In this document: positions 15,962-25,560 of the stretch, in pieces
Numbering within the stretch: the stretch's first letter is position 1
Layout of the letters: each line of letters starts with the position of its first letter
Source: Nonomuraea deserti
Lineage (GTDB): Bacteria > Actinomycetota > Actinomycetes > Streptosporangiales > Streptosporangiaceae
Length of the DNA stretch: 64,000 nt
NCBI RefSeq assembly: GCF_004348685.1
Contig: NZ_SMKO01000006.1
Location: 62,001 to 126,000 of the forward strand
Direction of reading: 5' to 3'
The notes under the pieces: model-generated
Seen by the model: only the letters and a program-made list of their open reading frames with translations
Told to the model about the DNA's origin: nothing
The model's database searches: none
Translations under genes and position numbers: made by a program

Positions 15962-17872
15962 ATGCACGATGGTCATCCCCCGGAGAGCCGTGCCGGGCGA
16001 TCCCGGCGCCGCCGGGCGGGCGCCGTCATGGTGCTCGCGGGCTTACTCGTCGGCGTGCTGGGCGCGCCGGCGACCGCGGCGCCGACGGAGGCCCCCGAGA
16101 CCGGCGCGACCGCGCCGTTCGCGGACGAGCAGGTGCTCTACAAGCAGGGCGACTTCGGATACGCCTGCTTCCGGATCCCCGCCGTGGTGCGGGCCACGGA
16201 CGGCACGCTCCTGGCCTTCGCCGAGGGGCGGGTGCAGGACTGCGGCGACGACGAGGACATCGACCTCGTGCTGCGCCGTTCCGCCGACGGCGGGCGGACC
16301 TGGGGACCTTTGCAGGTGGTCTCGGAGGGGAACGGCACGACCCACGGCAACCCGGTGCCGATCGTCGACGAGCGTACGGGGCGGGTCGTCCTGGTGAGCA
16401 CGCACAACGGCGGGGAGCCGTGCCCCAACGGCTGTGACCGCGATCCCTGGGTGCAGGTCAGCGACGACCACGGCGCGACCTGGTCGGCCGCCAGGGAGAT
16501 GACCGAGGGCAAGCGTCCGGAGTGGAACTTCTGGTACGCCACCGGCCCGATGCACGGCATCCAGCTCGAGCACGGCCCGCACGCCGGCCGGCTGGTCGTC
16601 GGGGCGAGTTACGAGAGCTGGGACCGGGTCGGCGCGCACGCGTACGGCACGCACCTGCTCTACAGCGACGACAGCGGGGTGACCTGGAACATCGGAGCCG
16701 AGACGTCCTACGACGACGGCACGATGATCGCCCAGGAGGTCACCGTCGTCGAGCTCGACGACGGGCGGATCTACGCCTCCGCCCGCGAGCGCGGGACCGA
16801 CGAGGGCAGCCGGGCGTACGCGACCAGCAGCGACGGCGGCGAGACGTGGGACGCTCCGTTCCGCACCATGCCGGCCCTCGCGACGACCGACGTCCAGGCG
16901 TCGCTGCTGCGGTTCGGGGAGAAGCGCATCCTGTTCTCCTCGCCGATGCACCCGGGCGCCCGGGAGGCGATGGGGATCCGGTCGTCCTACGACGAGGGGG
17001 AGCACTTCGAGACCTGGGACGAGGGCAAGGTCTTCCACTGGGGGCCGTCGGCGTACTCGGACATGGTGCGGCTGGACGGCGACGAGGCGGCCCTGATGTA
17101 CGAGGCCGGCGACGTGTCGCCGTACGAGCAGATCCGGTTCGCGCGGTTCAACGAGGCGTACCTGGAGACGCCGGACGGCACTCCGCCCGGCATCCCCGGG
17201 CCCCCCGCGCCCGGCCCGACGACGCCGGACAGGTCGCCGCACCGCAACGAGGCCCATGTCCGCGGTGGCGCGCAGACCACCGACGGGCGCTTCGGCGACG
17301 GGCTGGCCCTGGACCGGGTGGACGACCGGGTGGAGGTGGCGTTCGACGACTCCATCGACCTCGGCGCGAAGGACTTCACGCTGACCTCCTGGATCCGCTA
17401 CTCGGAGACGGCCGGCGCGCACGCGATCTTCTGGTTCCACCGGGTGGACCGGGGCACCAACCCGCCGGCGCTGTGGCTGCGGGCCGAACCGGCCGGCAAC
17501 CGCATCCGGGCGGTCCTCGCCGTCGACCGGTTCGACGTGACCGTGCAGTCGCCGAGCGCGTACAACGACGGGCAGTGGCACTTCGTGGCGCTCCAGCGGG
17601 TGCGCGGCGAGCTCCGGCTCCTGGTGGACGGCGTACAGGTCTCGTCGGCGCCGGTGCCGGCCGGTTCGGTGACGCTCGGCAAGGAGTTCGGGCTCGACGG
17701 AATCCACGTCGGACAGCGGTTGGACGGTGCGGACCGCTTCCGCGGGACGCTGGACGAGGTACGCGTCTACCGCCGCGCCCTCACCGGCGCCGAGCTGGAC
17801 CTGATCCGGGAGCGGAACCTGCCGATCGGCGGCCGGCTCGGGCTGCGGCTGCCGTTCGACCACGTCGGCTGA
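15962..17872 (+). CDS. Secreted exo-alpha-sialidase (GH33) with LamG-like domain
   Basis: 636 residues from ATG 15962. A basic stretch (RSRRRR) and hydrophobic core form a signal peptide ending near residue 40 (PATAAP). The sialidase propeller begins with the Arg motif FRIP (residues 70-73) and carries four Asp boxes: SADGGRTWG, SDDHGATWS, SDDSGVTWN, SSDGGETWD. After a proline-rich linker near 425, the last 200 residues form a laminin-G/concanavalin-like domain (FTLTSWIRY, NDGQWHFVALQR, LDEVRVYRRAL) that probably binds glycan. It removes terminal sialic acid from glycoconjugates outside the cell. The GntR-type operator in its promoter links it to the lyase remnant and regulator downstream. 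Confidence 0.93.
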   Translation: MHDGHPPESRAGRSRRRRAGAVMVLAGLLVGVLGAPATAAPTEAPETGATAPFADEQVLYKQGDFGYACFRIPAVVRATDGTLLAFAEGRVQDCGDDEDIDLVLRRSADGGRTWGPLQVVSEGNGTTHGNPVPIVDERTGRVVLVSTHNGGEPCPNGCDRDPWVQVSDDHGATWSAAREMTEGKRPEWNFWYATGPMHGIQLEHGPHAGRLVVGASYESWDRVGAHAYGTHLLYSDDSGVTWNIGAETSYDDGTMIAQEVTVVELDDGRIYASARERGTDEGSRAYATSSDGGETWDAPFRTMPALATTDVQASLLRFGEKRILFSSPMHPGAREAMGIRSSYDEGEHFETWDEGKVFHWGPSAYSDMVRLDGDEAALMYEAGDVSPYEQIRFARFNEAYLETPDGTPPGIPGPPAPGPTTPDRSPHRNEAHVRGGAQTTDGRFGDGLALDRVDDRVEVAFDDSIDLGAKDFTLTSWIRYSETAGAHAIFWFHRVDRGTNPPALWLRAEPAGNRIRAVLAVDRFDVTVQSPSAYNDGQWHFVALQRVRGELRLLVDGVQVSSAPVPAGSVTLGKEFGLDGIHVGQRLDGADRFRGTLDEVRVYRRALTGAELDLIRERNLPIGGRLGLRLPFDHVG

Positions 17873-17888
17873 GAGAGACGAACCGCCC

Positions 17889-17926
17889 GGCGATGGCGCT
17901 CGCGGAGGCCCGCGGGCGTCATCGCC
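17889..17926. terminator. Hairpin between sialidase and lyase remnant
   Basis: GGCGATG (17889-17895) pairs with CATCGCC (17920-17926), with further GC pairing inside. It is placed between convergent genes, so it can serve both. Confidence 0.6.
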
Positions 17927-17955
17927 ACGCCTGACCATGGAGATGACGGGAGACG

Positions 17956-18542
17956 CTACGCCCCGGGGAAGAGCTCGGGCATTCGGGCGCGGGCCAGTGG
18001 CCTGAGCCGTTCGGCGAGCGAGGCGTCGACCGAGCCGTACGGCCACCGGACCCGGGTGCCGATGTCGGCCCAGTCGCCGAGGTTGGCCAGGAACTTGTCC
18101 AGCGCGGCGCCGGCGTACCCGCTGCGCTGGAGCGGCTGGACGTGCGCGGCGAGGAACTCGCCGATCCGGCGCTCCAGGTCGAGTGCGGCATCGGGTCGCG
18201 CGGCCATCATGCGCTGCCATGCCATGGCGCCGGCCGGGTTGAGCGCGGCGATGTTGGAGTAGGAGCCGGCGGCGCCGTGCCGCCGTCCGGGACGCGGGTC
18301 AGGAAGCGCAACACCTCGCCGCGCGACAGCGGCAGCCAGTCCGGCAGCGTCACCTGGATGGCTCGCCGACGGTGTGGAACTCGCCCGCGGTGCCGTGCGT
18401 GTAGAGGCCGTCGAGTCCCGCGGCGACGAGCGCGTCGAGCGCCGCCTCGAGGCCGCGCCCAGTCGATCGACTCGTCGTCCCGGATGGGCAGCAGGACCGT
18501 CGCCCAGGTGCCGCCAAGCGCTCCAGGCGTCAAGGCCTGCAC
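17956..18542 (-). pseudogene. Broken DHDPS/N-acetylneuraminate-lyase-family gene
   Basis: The start region reads MQALTPGALGGTWATVLLPI, and a single-base shift after DWAR is needed to reach LEAALDALVAAGLDGLYTHG TAGEFHT. The frame then jumps to IQVTLPDWLPLSRGEVLRFL, and again to GAAGSYSNIAALNPAGAMAW through to the C-terminus ELFPGA. Compared with the usual 300-residue lyase, about 60 and 85 residues are missing at the two junctions. The losses remove the YNPP tyrosine and the Schiff-base lysine. The order sialidase, lyase, GntR fits sialic-acid breakdown, so the scavenging pathway here has lost its lyase. Confidence 0.85.
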
Positions 18543-18566
18543 GGCGCCCCGCCGACCGTTCCGTAC

Positions 18567-18584
18567 ACGTAGGACATCCTACGT
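18567..18584. promoter_or_regulatory. GntR operator palindrome
   Basis: ACGTAGGA-CA-TCCTACGT is a perfect eight-base inverted repeat in the spacer between the lyase remnant and the divergent GntR gene. The same left arm recurs before the sialidase. Confidence 0.8.
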
Positions 18585-18723
18585 ATTGAATGAGAGGCGA
18601 ACAAGCGAGGGTCGTCCGGTGGCCCGTCCGTGTAGTCGGCGTAAAATCTCCTCCACCGCCTGGCTCTCGGGGACCGAGAGGTGGGATGTTCGGCACAAGG
18701 TCTTCGACGAGCCTGGAGGCAGC

Positions 18724-19413
18724 ATGCCTACGCGTGGCGGCGCGTCCCTTCAGGAGCGCATCGTCGCCCTGATCCACGAGCGCGGGCTGGCCCCCGGAGC
18801 GCCGATGCCGACCGAGGTGCAACTGATGGACCTGCTCGGGGCGAGCCGCAACAGCGTCCGCGAGGCCGTGCGGGCCCTGCGGGCGCTGGGCATCGTCGAG
18901 ATCCGGCACGGACATGGGACGTTCGTCGGGCACGCGTCGCTCGACGTGCTGACGCCGTCGCTCGCCTTCCAGGTGCGTTCGGGCCAGGGCGGCGGGATCC
19001 GCGCCCTGCACGATCTGGTCGAGGTGCGCGAGCTGCTCGAGACCGGGCTGATCGGCCAGGTGGCCCGGAGCACCAGCGCCGCCCGCCTCGCCGCGCTGGA
19101 CGCCCTGGTCAACGGCATGGATCGGGACCGCGAAGCCGATCGGGCGTTCCACGCGCTGCTCTACGAATCGTGCGGCAACGAGCTGGTGCTGCAGCTGATC
19201 GGCCTGTTCTGGGACGTCTACCACGAGGTCGAGCCGACACTCGGCCCGCCGGAGGAGCGGACCGCGGAGATCATCGTCAACCACCGCCGGATCGTGGCGG
19301 CGCTGCGCGCCCGGGACGCCGAGGCCGCCCGGGAGGCGATGCGGCTGCACTTCCGCGACGTCAAGGCGCGCATCGCGCGGGCGAAGGCCCGGCCGCTCCC
19401 CGCGCCGACCTGA
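18724..19413 (+). CDS. GntR-family regulator, FadR subfamily
   Basis: 229 residues from ATG 18724 with GGAGG upstream. Residues about 8-70 are the winged helix (LQERIVALIHERGLAPGAPMPTEVQLMDLLGASRNSVREAVRAL RALGIVEIRHGHGTFV). The C-terminal all-helical FCD domain includes ELLETGLIGQVA and the metal/ligand histidines of HRRIVAALRARD and MRLHF. Divergent from the lyase remnant and sharing an operator with the sialidase, it probably senses sialic acid or a breakdown product and represses the locus. A TAAAAT sequence in the upstream spacer may be its -10 element. Confidence 0.9.
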   Translation: MPTRGGASLQERIVALIHERGLAPGAPMPTEVQLMDLLGASRNSVREAVRALRALGIVEIRHGHGTFVGHASLDVLTPSLAFQVRSGQGGGIRALHDLVEVRELLETGLIGQVARSTSAARLAALDALVNGMDRDREADRAFHALLYESCGNELVLQLIGLFWDVYHEVEPTLGPPEERTAEIIVNHRRIVAALRARDAEAAREAMRLHFRDVKARIARAKARPLPAPT

Positions 19414-19448
19414 CCCGCGCCGACCCGATCCGCCCCGACCTGATCCGT

Positions 19449-19469
19449 CCCGACCCCATCCGGGTCGGG
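19449..19469. terminator. Terminator hairpin between convergent genes
   Basis: CCCGACC (19449-19455) pairs with GGTCGGG (19463-19469) over a short loop between the GntR stop and the permease stop. Upstream are repeated GATCCG/CCCGAC units. Confidence 0.65.
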
Positions 19470-19478
19470 CTGTCCTGG

Positions 19479-22058
19479 TCAGGGGTCGCCCACGCGGAGG
19501 GCGGCGTCGAAGTGGCGGCGGCTCATGGCGATGTGCGCGTACGCCCCGAGCACGGCGCACAGGCCCAGGCCGGCCACCAGCGCCACGGGCGTGAGCAGGC
19601 CCGGCGTGTGATCGGCGACGGGCAGGCCGCCGGCGAACGCGGACACGTCCACGCCCGGCCCGAGCGCGGCCGGCAGGCCCAGGCCCAGAGCCAGGCCCAC
19701 CGGCGCCGTGACGAGGACGACGGGCAGCAGCTCCAGCAGGGTCAGCCGCCGGGCCTGCTTGCCGGACAGCCCGAGCGTGCGCAGGAGCGACACCGCCCTG
19801 GCCCGCCCGGCCGCCCCGGCGACCAGCGACAGGACGATCGCGACCAGCGCGTACGCCCCCAGCGCCACCGTCACCACGACCATCGTCGTGCGTACCGTCC
19901 CGGTGAGCGGGTCGGCCTGGATGGCCGCCAGCGCCGCCTCCTGCGTCTCCACGGTGGCCGAGGGGACCAGCCGCGCCAGCTCGGCGGGCGAGGCGTCGCC
20001 CTTGATCAGCAGGGTGTTGGCCGCGGGCCAGGGCAGCACCTCCCGCGGCACGAGGAGGAACTGCCCGCTGGAGTAGAAACCGGGCACCGCGTCGATCACG
20101 CCCCGGGCGGTCAGCCGCACCGGCGACAGCCACATGATCTCGAAGGTGTCCCGGCCGCCCAGGGCGGGCGAGAGCAGCGCCGACGTGTCCCCGGACAGCG
20201 CGGGCAGGCTGATGGGCGCGCCCTCGTTGACCCGCCGCCACTGCGCGAGGTCCACGGCGACGGCGTACGGCCGCTCCCCGGTGGCCCCGATCTGCACCCG
20301 GCCCGTCAGCGCGAGCGCCACCTGCTCGACCCCGGGGGCCCGGCGTACCCGCTCGATGGCGTCGGGCGAGATGTCCGCGACAGACGTCAGCTTGATCGGC
20401 GCGCCCACCTTCTGCCAGGACGCCAGCCGCTGCGTGGTGGTGATCCCGTCGTGGACCACCGCGGCGAACACCGACAGGCTCAGTGCGGGCAGCAGGATCA
20501 GCACCGGCAGCGCGCCCGTGGACCGCCCTCTGGCCGCCCTGGTCAGCCCCAGGAACGGCACGGCCGCCCGCCCCCGCGCGGCCAGCCGGACGAGCAGCCC
20601 CAGCGGGTACGGGTAGCACCGCAAGGTGATCAGCGCGGCCGCGAGCGCCAGCGCGACCGGGATCACCAGCAGGAACGGATCCTGCTGCGCGGTGCCGGAC
20701 GGCCCTCGGGCCCGCAGCAGGTACGCCCCCGCCAGCGCGAGGACGACGACCAGCGCCTCCGCCGTCACCCGCCGCGCGGACGGCCGGGCGGTGACCAGAT
20801 CGGCACGGCGCTCCCCCAACGGCGTGCGATGCGCGAGCACCAGGCGTGCCACGGCGAAGGCCACGGCGGTGACGACCACGACCGCCGGTCCGAGGTGCAC
20901 GATCGGCGGCACGGGCCCCGGCAGGAGGAACGACAGGGCGTACCCGGCCAGGGCCGCGGGCCCCACCGTGAGCGCGGTCAGCGCGGCCCCGGCCGCCGCC
21001 AACTGCCGCAGCGAGGCGCCGCGCGCCCGCGCCAGGGCCAGCGTGCGCTCCATCCGGTCGGTCAGCAGCCGCACGCCCAGCGCGATCACGCCGAGCGCGA
21101 CCGCGAACAGGCCCCCGAGCACCAGGTACATGACGGTCCGCGCGGCGGACAGCGCGGTCAGGAAGCCGGCGATCAGCTGGGGCAGCCCGGTGACCAGGCG
21201 GTAGCTGACGGTGCCCGTGCCCTGGACGTCCACCTGCCGCCGGAACTCCGCGACCGCGGCTTCGACGCCCGGCACGTCGAGGGCGCTCGCGGCCCGCCCG
21301 TCGAGGGGAAGGACCCAGCGGTAGGCCAGGGTACGGGCCTTGTTGGTGAGCGCGCTCAGCCCGTCGTCCGACATCAGCGTCGTGGTGTGGAACTCCTCCG
21401 GCCCGTCCGCCGGCACGACCCTGGTGACGTGCAGGACATCGGCGTCGTGGCTCCAGGATCGGTCGGCCGGGTCCCTGGCCCTGAAGACGCCGACGATCCT
21501 CGCGGCGGTGTGGGCGCTCTCGCCGAGCATCCTGGTCTGGCCGACGCGCAGGCCCATCCGGTCCACGGCCTCCTCCACGACGCCCACCTCGATGACCGGG
21601 ATCGTCGCGCCCCGGTACCGCATGGTGGACGGCTTGCCGGGCGCGCGGCCCCGCACCCATTCCACGCGCCGGCCGGCGTCGGACAGCCAGCCGAGGTTGA
21701 CGAAGGTGCGGGTCCCGCTCGTCTCGTTGACGGGCGTACGGGAGGTCTTGGCGCTGATGTGGCCGCCGGGCCCGATCAGGGGCCGCAGCGCCGCCGGGAG
21801 GAGCCGGCGCCAGCGGGTGCCGCCGGCCTCGAACTCCGCGCGTGAATGCAGTTCCCCGGCGGGCAGGGCCGGGGCCGCGGTGACGGTCAGGTCGGTCCGC
21901 ACCGCCACGGTCGCGGCCAGCGACCGGCGCAGCGCCTCGTCGAACGACGCCTGCATCGTCCTGGGCAGCCCGGCGACGAGCAGGCAGGCGACCGCCGTCA
22001 GCACGACGAGCAGCGCCGACGTGCCCGCGTGCGCCCGGACGCCCAGGGGGATTCTCAC
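19479..22058 (-). CDS. Large FtsX-type ABC permease (second of a pair)
   Basis: 859 residues starting at GTG 22058, which overlaps the stop of the upstream permease (GTGA). One N-terminal helix (SALLVVLTAVACLLVAGL) is followed by a long extracytoplasmic region. A first FtsX-like block of helices then appears (MYLVLGGLFAVALGVIALGV ... AVVVVTAVAFAVARL ... LLVIPVALALAAALITL), then another extracytoplasmic part and a C-terminal block (MVVVTVALGAYALVAIVLSL ... LLELLPVVLVTAPVGLALG). The ABC family with this layout usually exports or shears envelope lipids or peptides, MacB-like. No ATPase gene adjoins the pair, which is unusual. Confidence 0.85.
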   Translation of the reverse strand: MRIPLGVRAHAGTSALLVVLTAVACLLVAGLPRTMQASFDEALRRSLAATVAVRTDLTVTAAPALPAGELHSRAEFEAGGTRWRRLLPAALRPLIGPGGHISAKTSRTPVNETSGTRTFVNLGWLSDAGRRVEWVRGRAPGKPSTMRYRGATIPVIEVGVVEEAVDRMGLRVGQTRMLGESAHTAARIVGVFRARDPADRSWSHDADVLHVTRVVPADGPEEFHTTTLMSDDGLSALTNKARTLAYRWVLPLDGRAASALDVPGVEAAVAEFRRQVDVQGTGTVSYRLVTGLPQLIAGFLTALSAARTVMYLVLGGLFAVALGVIALGVRLLTDRMERTLALARARGASLRQLAAAGAALTALTVGPAALAGYALSFLLPGPVPPIVHLGPAVVVVTAVAFAVARLVLAHRTPLGERRADLVTARPSARRVTAEALVVVLALAGAYLLRARGPSGTAQQDPFLLVIPVALALAAALITLRCYPYPLGLLVRLAARGRAAVPFLGLTRAARGRSTGALPVLILLPALSLSVFAAVVHDGITTTQRLASWQKVGAPIKLTSVADISPDAIERVRRAPGVEQVALALTGRVQIGATGERPYAVAVDLAQWRRVNEGAPISLPALSGDTSALLSPALGGRDTFEIMWLSPVRLTARGVIDAVPGFYSSGQFLLVPREVLPWPAANTLLIKGDASPAELARLVPSATVETQEAALAAIQADPLTGTVRTTMVVVTVALGAYALVAIVLSLVAGAAGRARAVSLLRTLGLSGKQARRLTLLELLPVVLVTAPVGLALGLGLPAALGPGVDVSAFAGGLPVADHTPGLLTPVALVAGLGLCAVLGAYAHIAMSRRHFDAALRVGDP

Positions 22059-25000
22059 CGCTCCTCCAAGGTCTGTCCCCGCCACATGCGCCGGGCCAGC
22101 CCGGCGACGATCGCGACCAGCACCGCCGTCACCAGGGCCAGCATCGCGGCGACGGCCGCCCACGGGATGTGGAACAGCACGCCGGGCGTGACCGCCGACG
22201 CCTGCCCGGTCAGGACGACGCGCGGGACCACCAGGTTCCCGACGACCACGGCGAGCGCGGTGCCGGCGGCGAGCGACAGCCCGATGACGAACGCCTGCTC
22301 CGTGGCCAGCATCCCGAGAACCTGGCGGGAGCCGGTGCCCAGCGCCCGCAGCACGGCGAACTCGGCCCGCCGCTCCCGCGCCGCGACCACGGCGTTCACC
22401 AGGAACCCGAGCACCGCGAACCCCAGCGCCGCGGCGAACCCCAGGGTCAGCGCGCCCTGCAGGGCGCCGGCCAGCGGATCGTCGCGCAGTTCGGCCGCCA
22501 GTTCCCGGCGGTCGACCGCGGTCACGTCCCATTGGGGGTTGCGGCGGAGGATCTCCCGCGCGGGAGCGGTGTCGGCGGCGGCGAGCCACCATTCGGTGGC
22601 GGGCCGGGACGGCTGCGCCGCGGCCAGCTCGTACGCCTGCAGCGTCTCCCAGTCGGCGAGCACGGCCTGCTGGTCCGGGGCGCTCGTGGGCATGCTCGCC
22701 ACGATGCCCACGACCTCGACCCGCACGACCCGGCCGGCGAGGCGGACCGTACCGCCCTGCCCGACGTCCAGCTTGAGCGTGGCGGCCAGGCCGGACGTGA
22801 GCACCACGGGCAGCGGCCCGGGCTCCCGCGGCGGCCCGAAGGCGATCACGCCCCGCGGGTGAGCGACGGCCCCGGCCACCGGCACGTCCCGGCCGTCCGC
22901 GCCCAGCCCGGTCAGCCTCAGGCCGGCCTGCTCGCCCGCGACGAGGCCGCGTACCGACAGCGGGTAGGTGATCGTGCCGGCGCGTCCGGCCAGCGGGGCC
23001 AGGTCGAGCGCGATCCGGTTGCCGCCCTCCCGCAGCTCGCCGAGCGGCAGGTCGAGCCACACGCCCAGCGCGTCGGACAGCACCAGCCGGGCCGGCACGG
23101 CGGCGCGTGACTCGACCCGCACGGTGAGCTCGCGCGGCCGTCCGGGCAGCTCCAGCCGGCCCGCCCGATCTCCCGCGAGGGCTGCGGACAGCTGCGCCAC
23201 CGTCCGCGCCGACAGGTCGGGGCGAAGGCGGAACAGCTCGCCGAGCCTGCCCGCGTCCAGGGCGAGAAGCAGCGCGCTCTCGCCGCCCGCCCCGGTCGCC
23301 GCCCGGAAGGCGGGGGAGGCTGCGGTGACGCCGGGCAGCGCCGTGAACGCCGTGCCGCGGCCGAGCGCCCCCAGCTCGGGCCCCTCGGACGGCCCCGACA
23401 GGCGCAGGTCGGCCGCCGCCCGGTGATCGGCCTGGTCGAGCTGGGAGGCCTGCCAGGTGGAGGTGGTGGCCATGGAGACGACGCCGATCGCGATCGCCAG
23501 GGTCAGCAGCAGGGCGGGGCCGGCGTACTTGAGCGGCCGCCTGCTGACCTGCCAGGTGCCCAGCGCGGGCGCGAGGGTGGGCCGGCGCGCGGTCAGCCGC
23601 TCGGCCAGCCGCGACGCGCGCGGCACCAGCCGCAGCCCCAGCAGGCCGCCCGCGAGCAGGGCCAGGGCCGGGCCGGAGATGATCAGCGGGTCGATGCCGA
23701 GCCCGCCCGCCGCCGTCGCGGTGACCGGCGCGCCGTAGCGCTGGAGCTGCCAGATCGCCAGCGCGGCCACCACCAGCAGCGCCAGGTCCGCGCCCGCCCC
23801 TTGGATCAGCCCGCGCCGGCCGCCGCGCCCGCGCGCCGACTGCTCCTCCACGTACGTGCGCCGCGCGCCCGCCACGGCCGGCAGCGCCAGCAGCACGGCC
23901 GCGGCCAGCGCCACCCCGAACGACACGAGGAACGTGCCCGCGTCCGCCTGCGGCGCCAGCCGCACTCCCGAGGCGCTGATCCAGGGCAGCAGGCCGATCA
24001 GTGCGAGCAGCGGCGGCCCGAGCAGCGGCGCCACGATCGCGCACGGGACCGCCACCAGCAGCGCCTCGCCGCCCGCCAGCACCGCCAGCCGCGCCGCGCC
24101 CGCGCCGCGCGAGCGCAGCAGCGCCACCTCCATGCGCCGGTGGTCGGCCAGCAGCCGCGCGGTCAGCATCAGCGCGTACGCGGCCAGCAGCAGCAGCTGC
24201 AGCACCGGGATCAGCACCGTGGAGCGGGCCACCAGGGACGCGGTGTCGAGCTGGGTGAGGAGATGGGGCAGGTCGCCGGCGGTCAGGCAGTTCGCGCAAC
24301 CGGCCGCCGACAGCCGCTCGCCCACCCGGCCGACGGCCTCGGCCAGCGGGCGCAGCCGCTCGGGCGTCAGCGCGCCGAGATCCGGCTCGGCCGCCCATAT
24401 GGCTCGCACGCCGGTGGCGAAGCGCGCGACGAACGTCTCCTGCGTCACCATCAGGGGCCCGTACGTGGTGTACTCGCCGCGCTCCACTCCCCTGCTCAGC
24501 AGCTCCTCACCGGCCCAGCGCTCACCCACGGGGTCGTCGAGCCGGAAGACGCCGACGACGCGGACCTGGACCGGGCGCCCGTCGAGCCGCGCCTTCGTGA
24601 CGAACTCCCCGCCGGGCTCGAACCCGGTGGCCGCGGCCGCCGGCTCCGAGATCGCCGCCTCGACGGCCTGCCCGCCGGTCCGCGGCCACCTGCCCGCGGC
24701 CAGCCGGGCGTGCCGGTCGAGCCCGTCGTGGCTGCCGAACCGCAGCAGCCCGGGCGTCTCCTCGCCGTCCTGGCCCGGCATGACGTACGAGTCGGAGCGC
24801 AGGCTGGTGGTGACGGCCGGTGGGGCTCCGTAGGCCGCGGCGAGCTCGTCGCGCACCGTCCGGTCGTACCGCGGGAAGGTCCTGGCGTTGACCTGGGCGC
24901 TGATCGTGGTGGTCGTCTGGCGGTACGAGGCCGTCTCCACCGCCCTGCGCACGCCCGCGCCGGCGACGGAGGAGGCGTACATCGTCAGCGCCACCAGCGT

Positions 25001-25087
25001 GGTGGTGGTCAGCAGGATCGAGCCGAACGCGGCCAGGAGGAGCAGCGGCTCGCCGAGCGCCCGCTTGACGACCAGCGGCCCCCGCAT
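22055..25087 (-). CDS. Large FtsX-type ABC permease (first of a pair)
   Basis: 1010 residues from ATG 25087 with AAGGAG seven to ten bases upstream. Membrane helix near residue 20 (LLLLAAFGSILLTTTTLVAL), a first periplasmic-type domain, a block of helices around residues 280-420, a linker rich in small residues, and a second extracytoplasmic domain. The final FtsX block near the C-terminus is LTLGFAAALGFAVLGFLVNA ... VLRALGTGSRQVLGMLATEQ. It probably pairs with the overlapping downstream permease to make one transporter. The ATPase must be encoded elsewhere. It has a bipartite two-FtsX-block layout like its partner. Confidence 0.87.
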   Translation of the reverse strand: MRGPLVVKRALGEPLLLLAAFGSILLTTTTLVALTMYASSVAGAGVRRAVETASYRQTTTTISAQVNARTFPRYDRTVRDELAAAYGAPPAVTTSLRSDSYVMPGQDGEETPGLLRFGSHDGLDRHARLAAGRWPRTGGQAVEAAISEPAAAATGFEPGGEFVTKARLDGRPVQVRVVGVFRLDDPVGERWAGEELLSRGVERGEYTTYGPLMVTQETFVARFATGVRAIWAAEPDLGALTPERLRPLAEAVGRVGERLSAAGCANCLTAGDLPHLLTQLDTASLVARSTVLIPVLQLLLLAAYALMLTARLLADHRRMEVALLRSRGAGAARLAVLAGGEALLVAVPCAIVAPLLGPPLLALIGLLPWISASGVRLAPQADAGTFLVSFGVALAAAVLLALPAVAGARRTYVEEQSARGRGGRRGLIQGAGADLALLVVAALAIWQLQRYGAPVTATAAGGLGIDPLIISGPALALLAGGLLGLRLVPRASRLAERLTARRPTLAPALGTWQVSRRPLKYAGPALLLTLAIAIGVVSMATTSTWQASQLDQADHRAAADLRLSGPSEGPELGALGRGTAFTALPGVTAASPAFRAATGAGGESALLLALDAGRLGELFRLRPDLSARTVAQLSAALAGDRAGRLELPGRPRELTVRVESRAAVPARLVLSDALGVWLDLPLGELREGGNRIALDLAPLAGRAGTITYPLSVRGLVAGEQAGLRLTGLGADGRDVPVAGAVAHPRGVIAFGPPREPGPLPVVLTSGLAATLKLDVGQGGTVRLAGRVVRVEVVGIVASMPTSAPDQQAVLADWETLQAYELAAAQPSRPATEWWLAAADTAPAREILRRNPQWDVTAVDRRELAAELRDDPLAGALQGALTLGFAAALGFAVLGFLVNAVVAARERRAEFAVLRALGTGSRQVLGMLATEQAFVIGLSLAAGTALAVVVGNLVVPRVVLTGQASAVTPGVLFHIPWAAVAAMLALVTAVLVAIVAGLARRMWRGQTLEER

Positions 25088-25256
25088 TTTCTCTCTCCTT
25101 CCCCGATGATTAGACCTTCGGGGCCCGGCTGTACGGGGGCAAGGGTGATAACACACCTGATACGCGCATGTGACCGTCCGAACGTCGGACGGCGCAGGAG
25201 CAGGGCCGCGGGGACAGCGGCGCCCGCCTGCCCCGGTCGCTCACAGGCGGAGGCGC

Positions 25257-25560
25257 TCAGCCGGGACCGTCCAGGAGGCGGTCACGGACCGCGGTGAGGA
25301 TCTCGTCCGACAGCTCGTCGTCTGCGCAGGCCCGCGACAACATCATCGCGCCGACGATGGTGGACAGCTCGACGAGCACGTCCTCCCGCTCCGCCCCGTC
25401 GAGCCGCCGCAGCGCGTCGATGAGGTCGCGCAGGCCGCCGGCGAACGCCCGGCGCAGCGGGTCGCCCGGCTCCGCGTGCGCGGCGTCCACCGCCAGCGTC
25501 GGGCAGGGACAGCCGAAGCCGGGGTGGTCGCGATGCGGGGCGGACAGGTAGTTCGCTGCT
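25257..25560 (-). pseudogene. C-terminal remnant of a TetR-family regulator
   Basis: The frame reads NYLSAPHRDHPGFGCPCPTL AVDAAHAEPGDPLRRAF and ends DEILTAVRDRLLDGPG. The YxSxxHRDxPGxGCPxxxL block is the start of a common TetR ligand-domain type. The helix-turn-helix half is missing: the sequence breaks near 25555 exactly where the oppositely oriented SDR remnant begins. Confidence 0.8.

Noticed and set aside
17956-21660. 1234-codon minus-strand frame
   Set aside because: It strings together antisense of the GntR gene, a wrong frame of the permease and part of the lyase remnant.
19479-24398. Single 1639-codon permease
   Set aside because: The first 780 codons are a wrong frame of the upstream permease; GTG 22058 in GTGA overlap gives a normal start.
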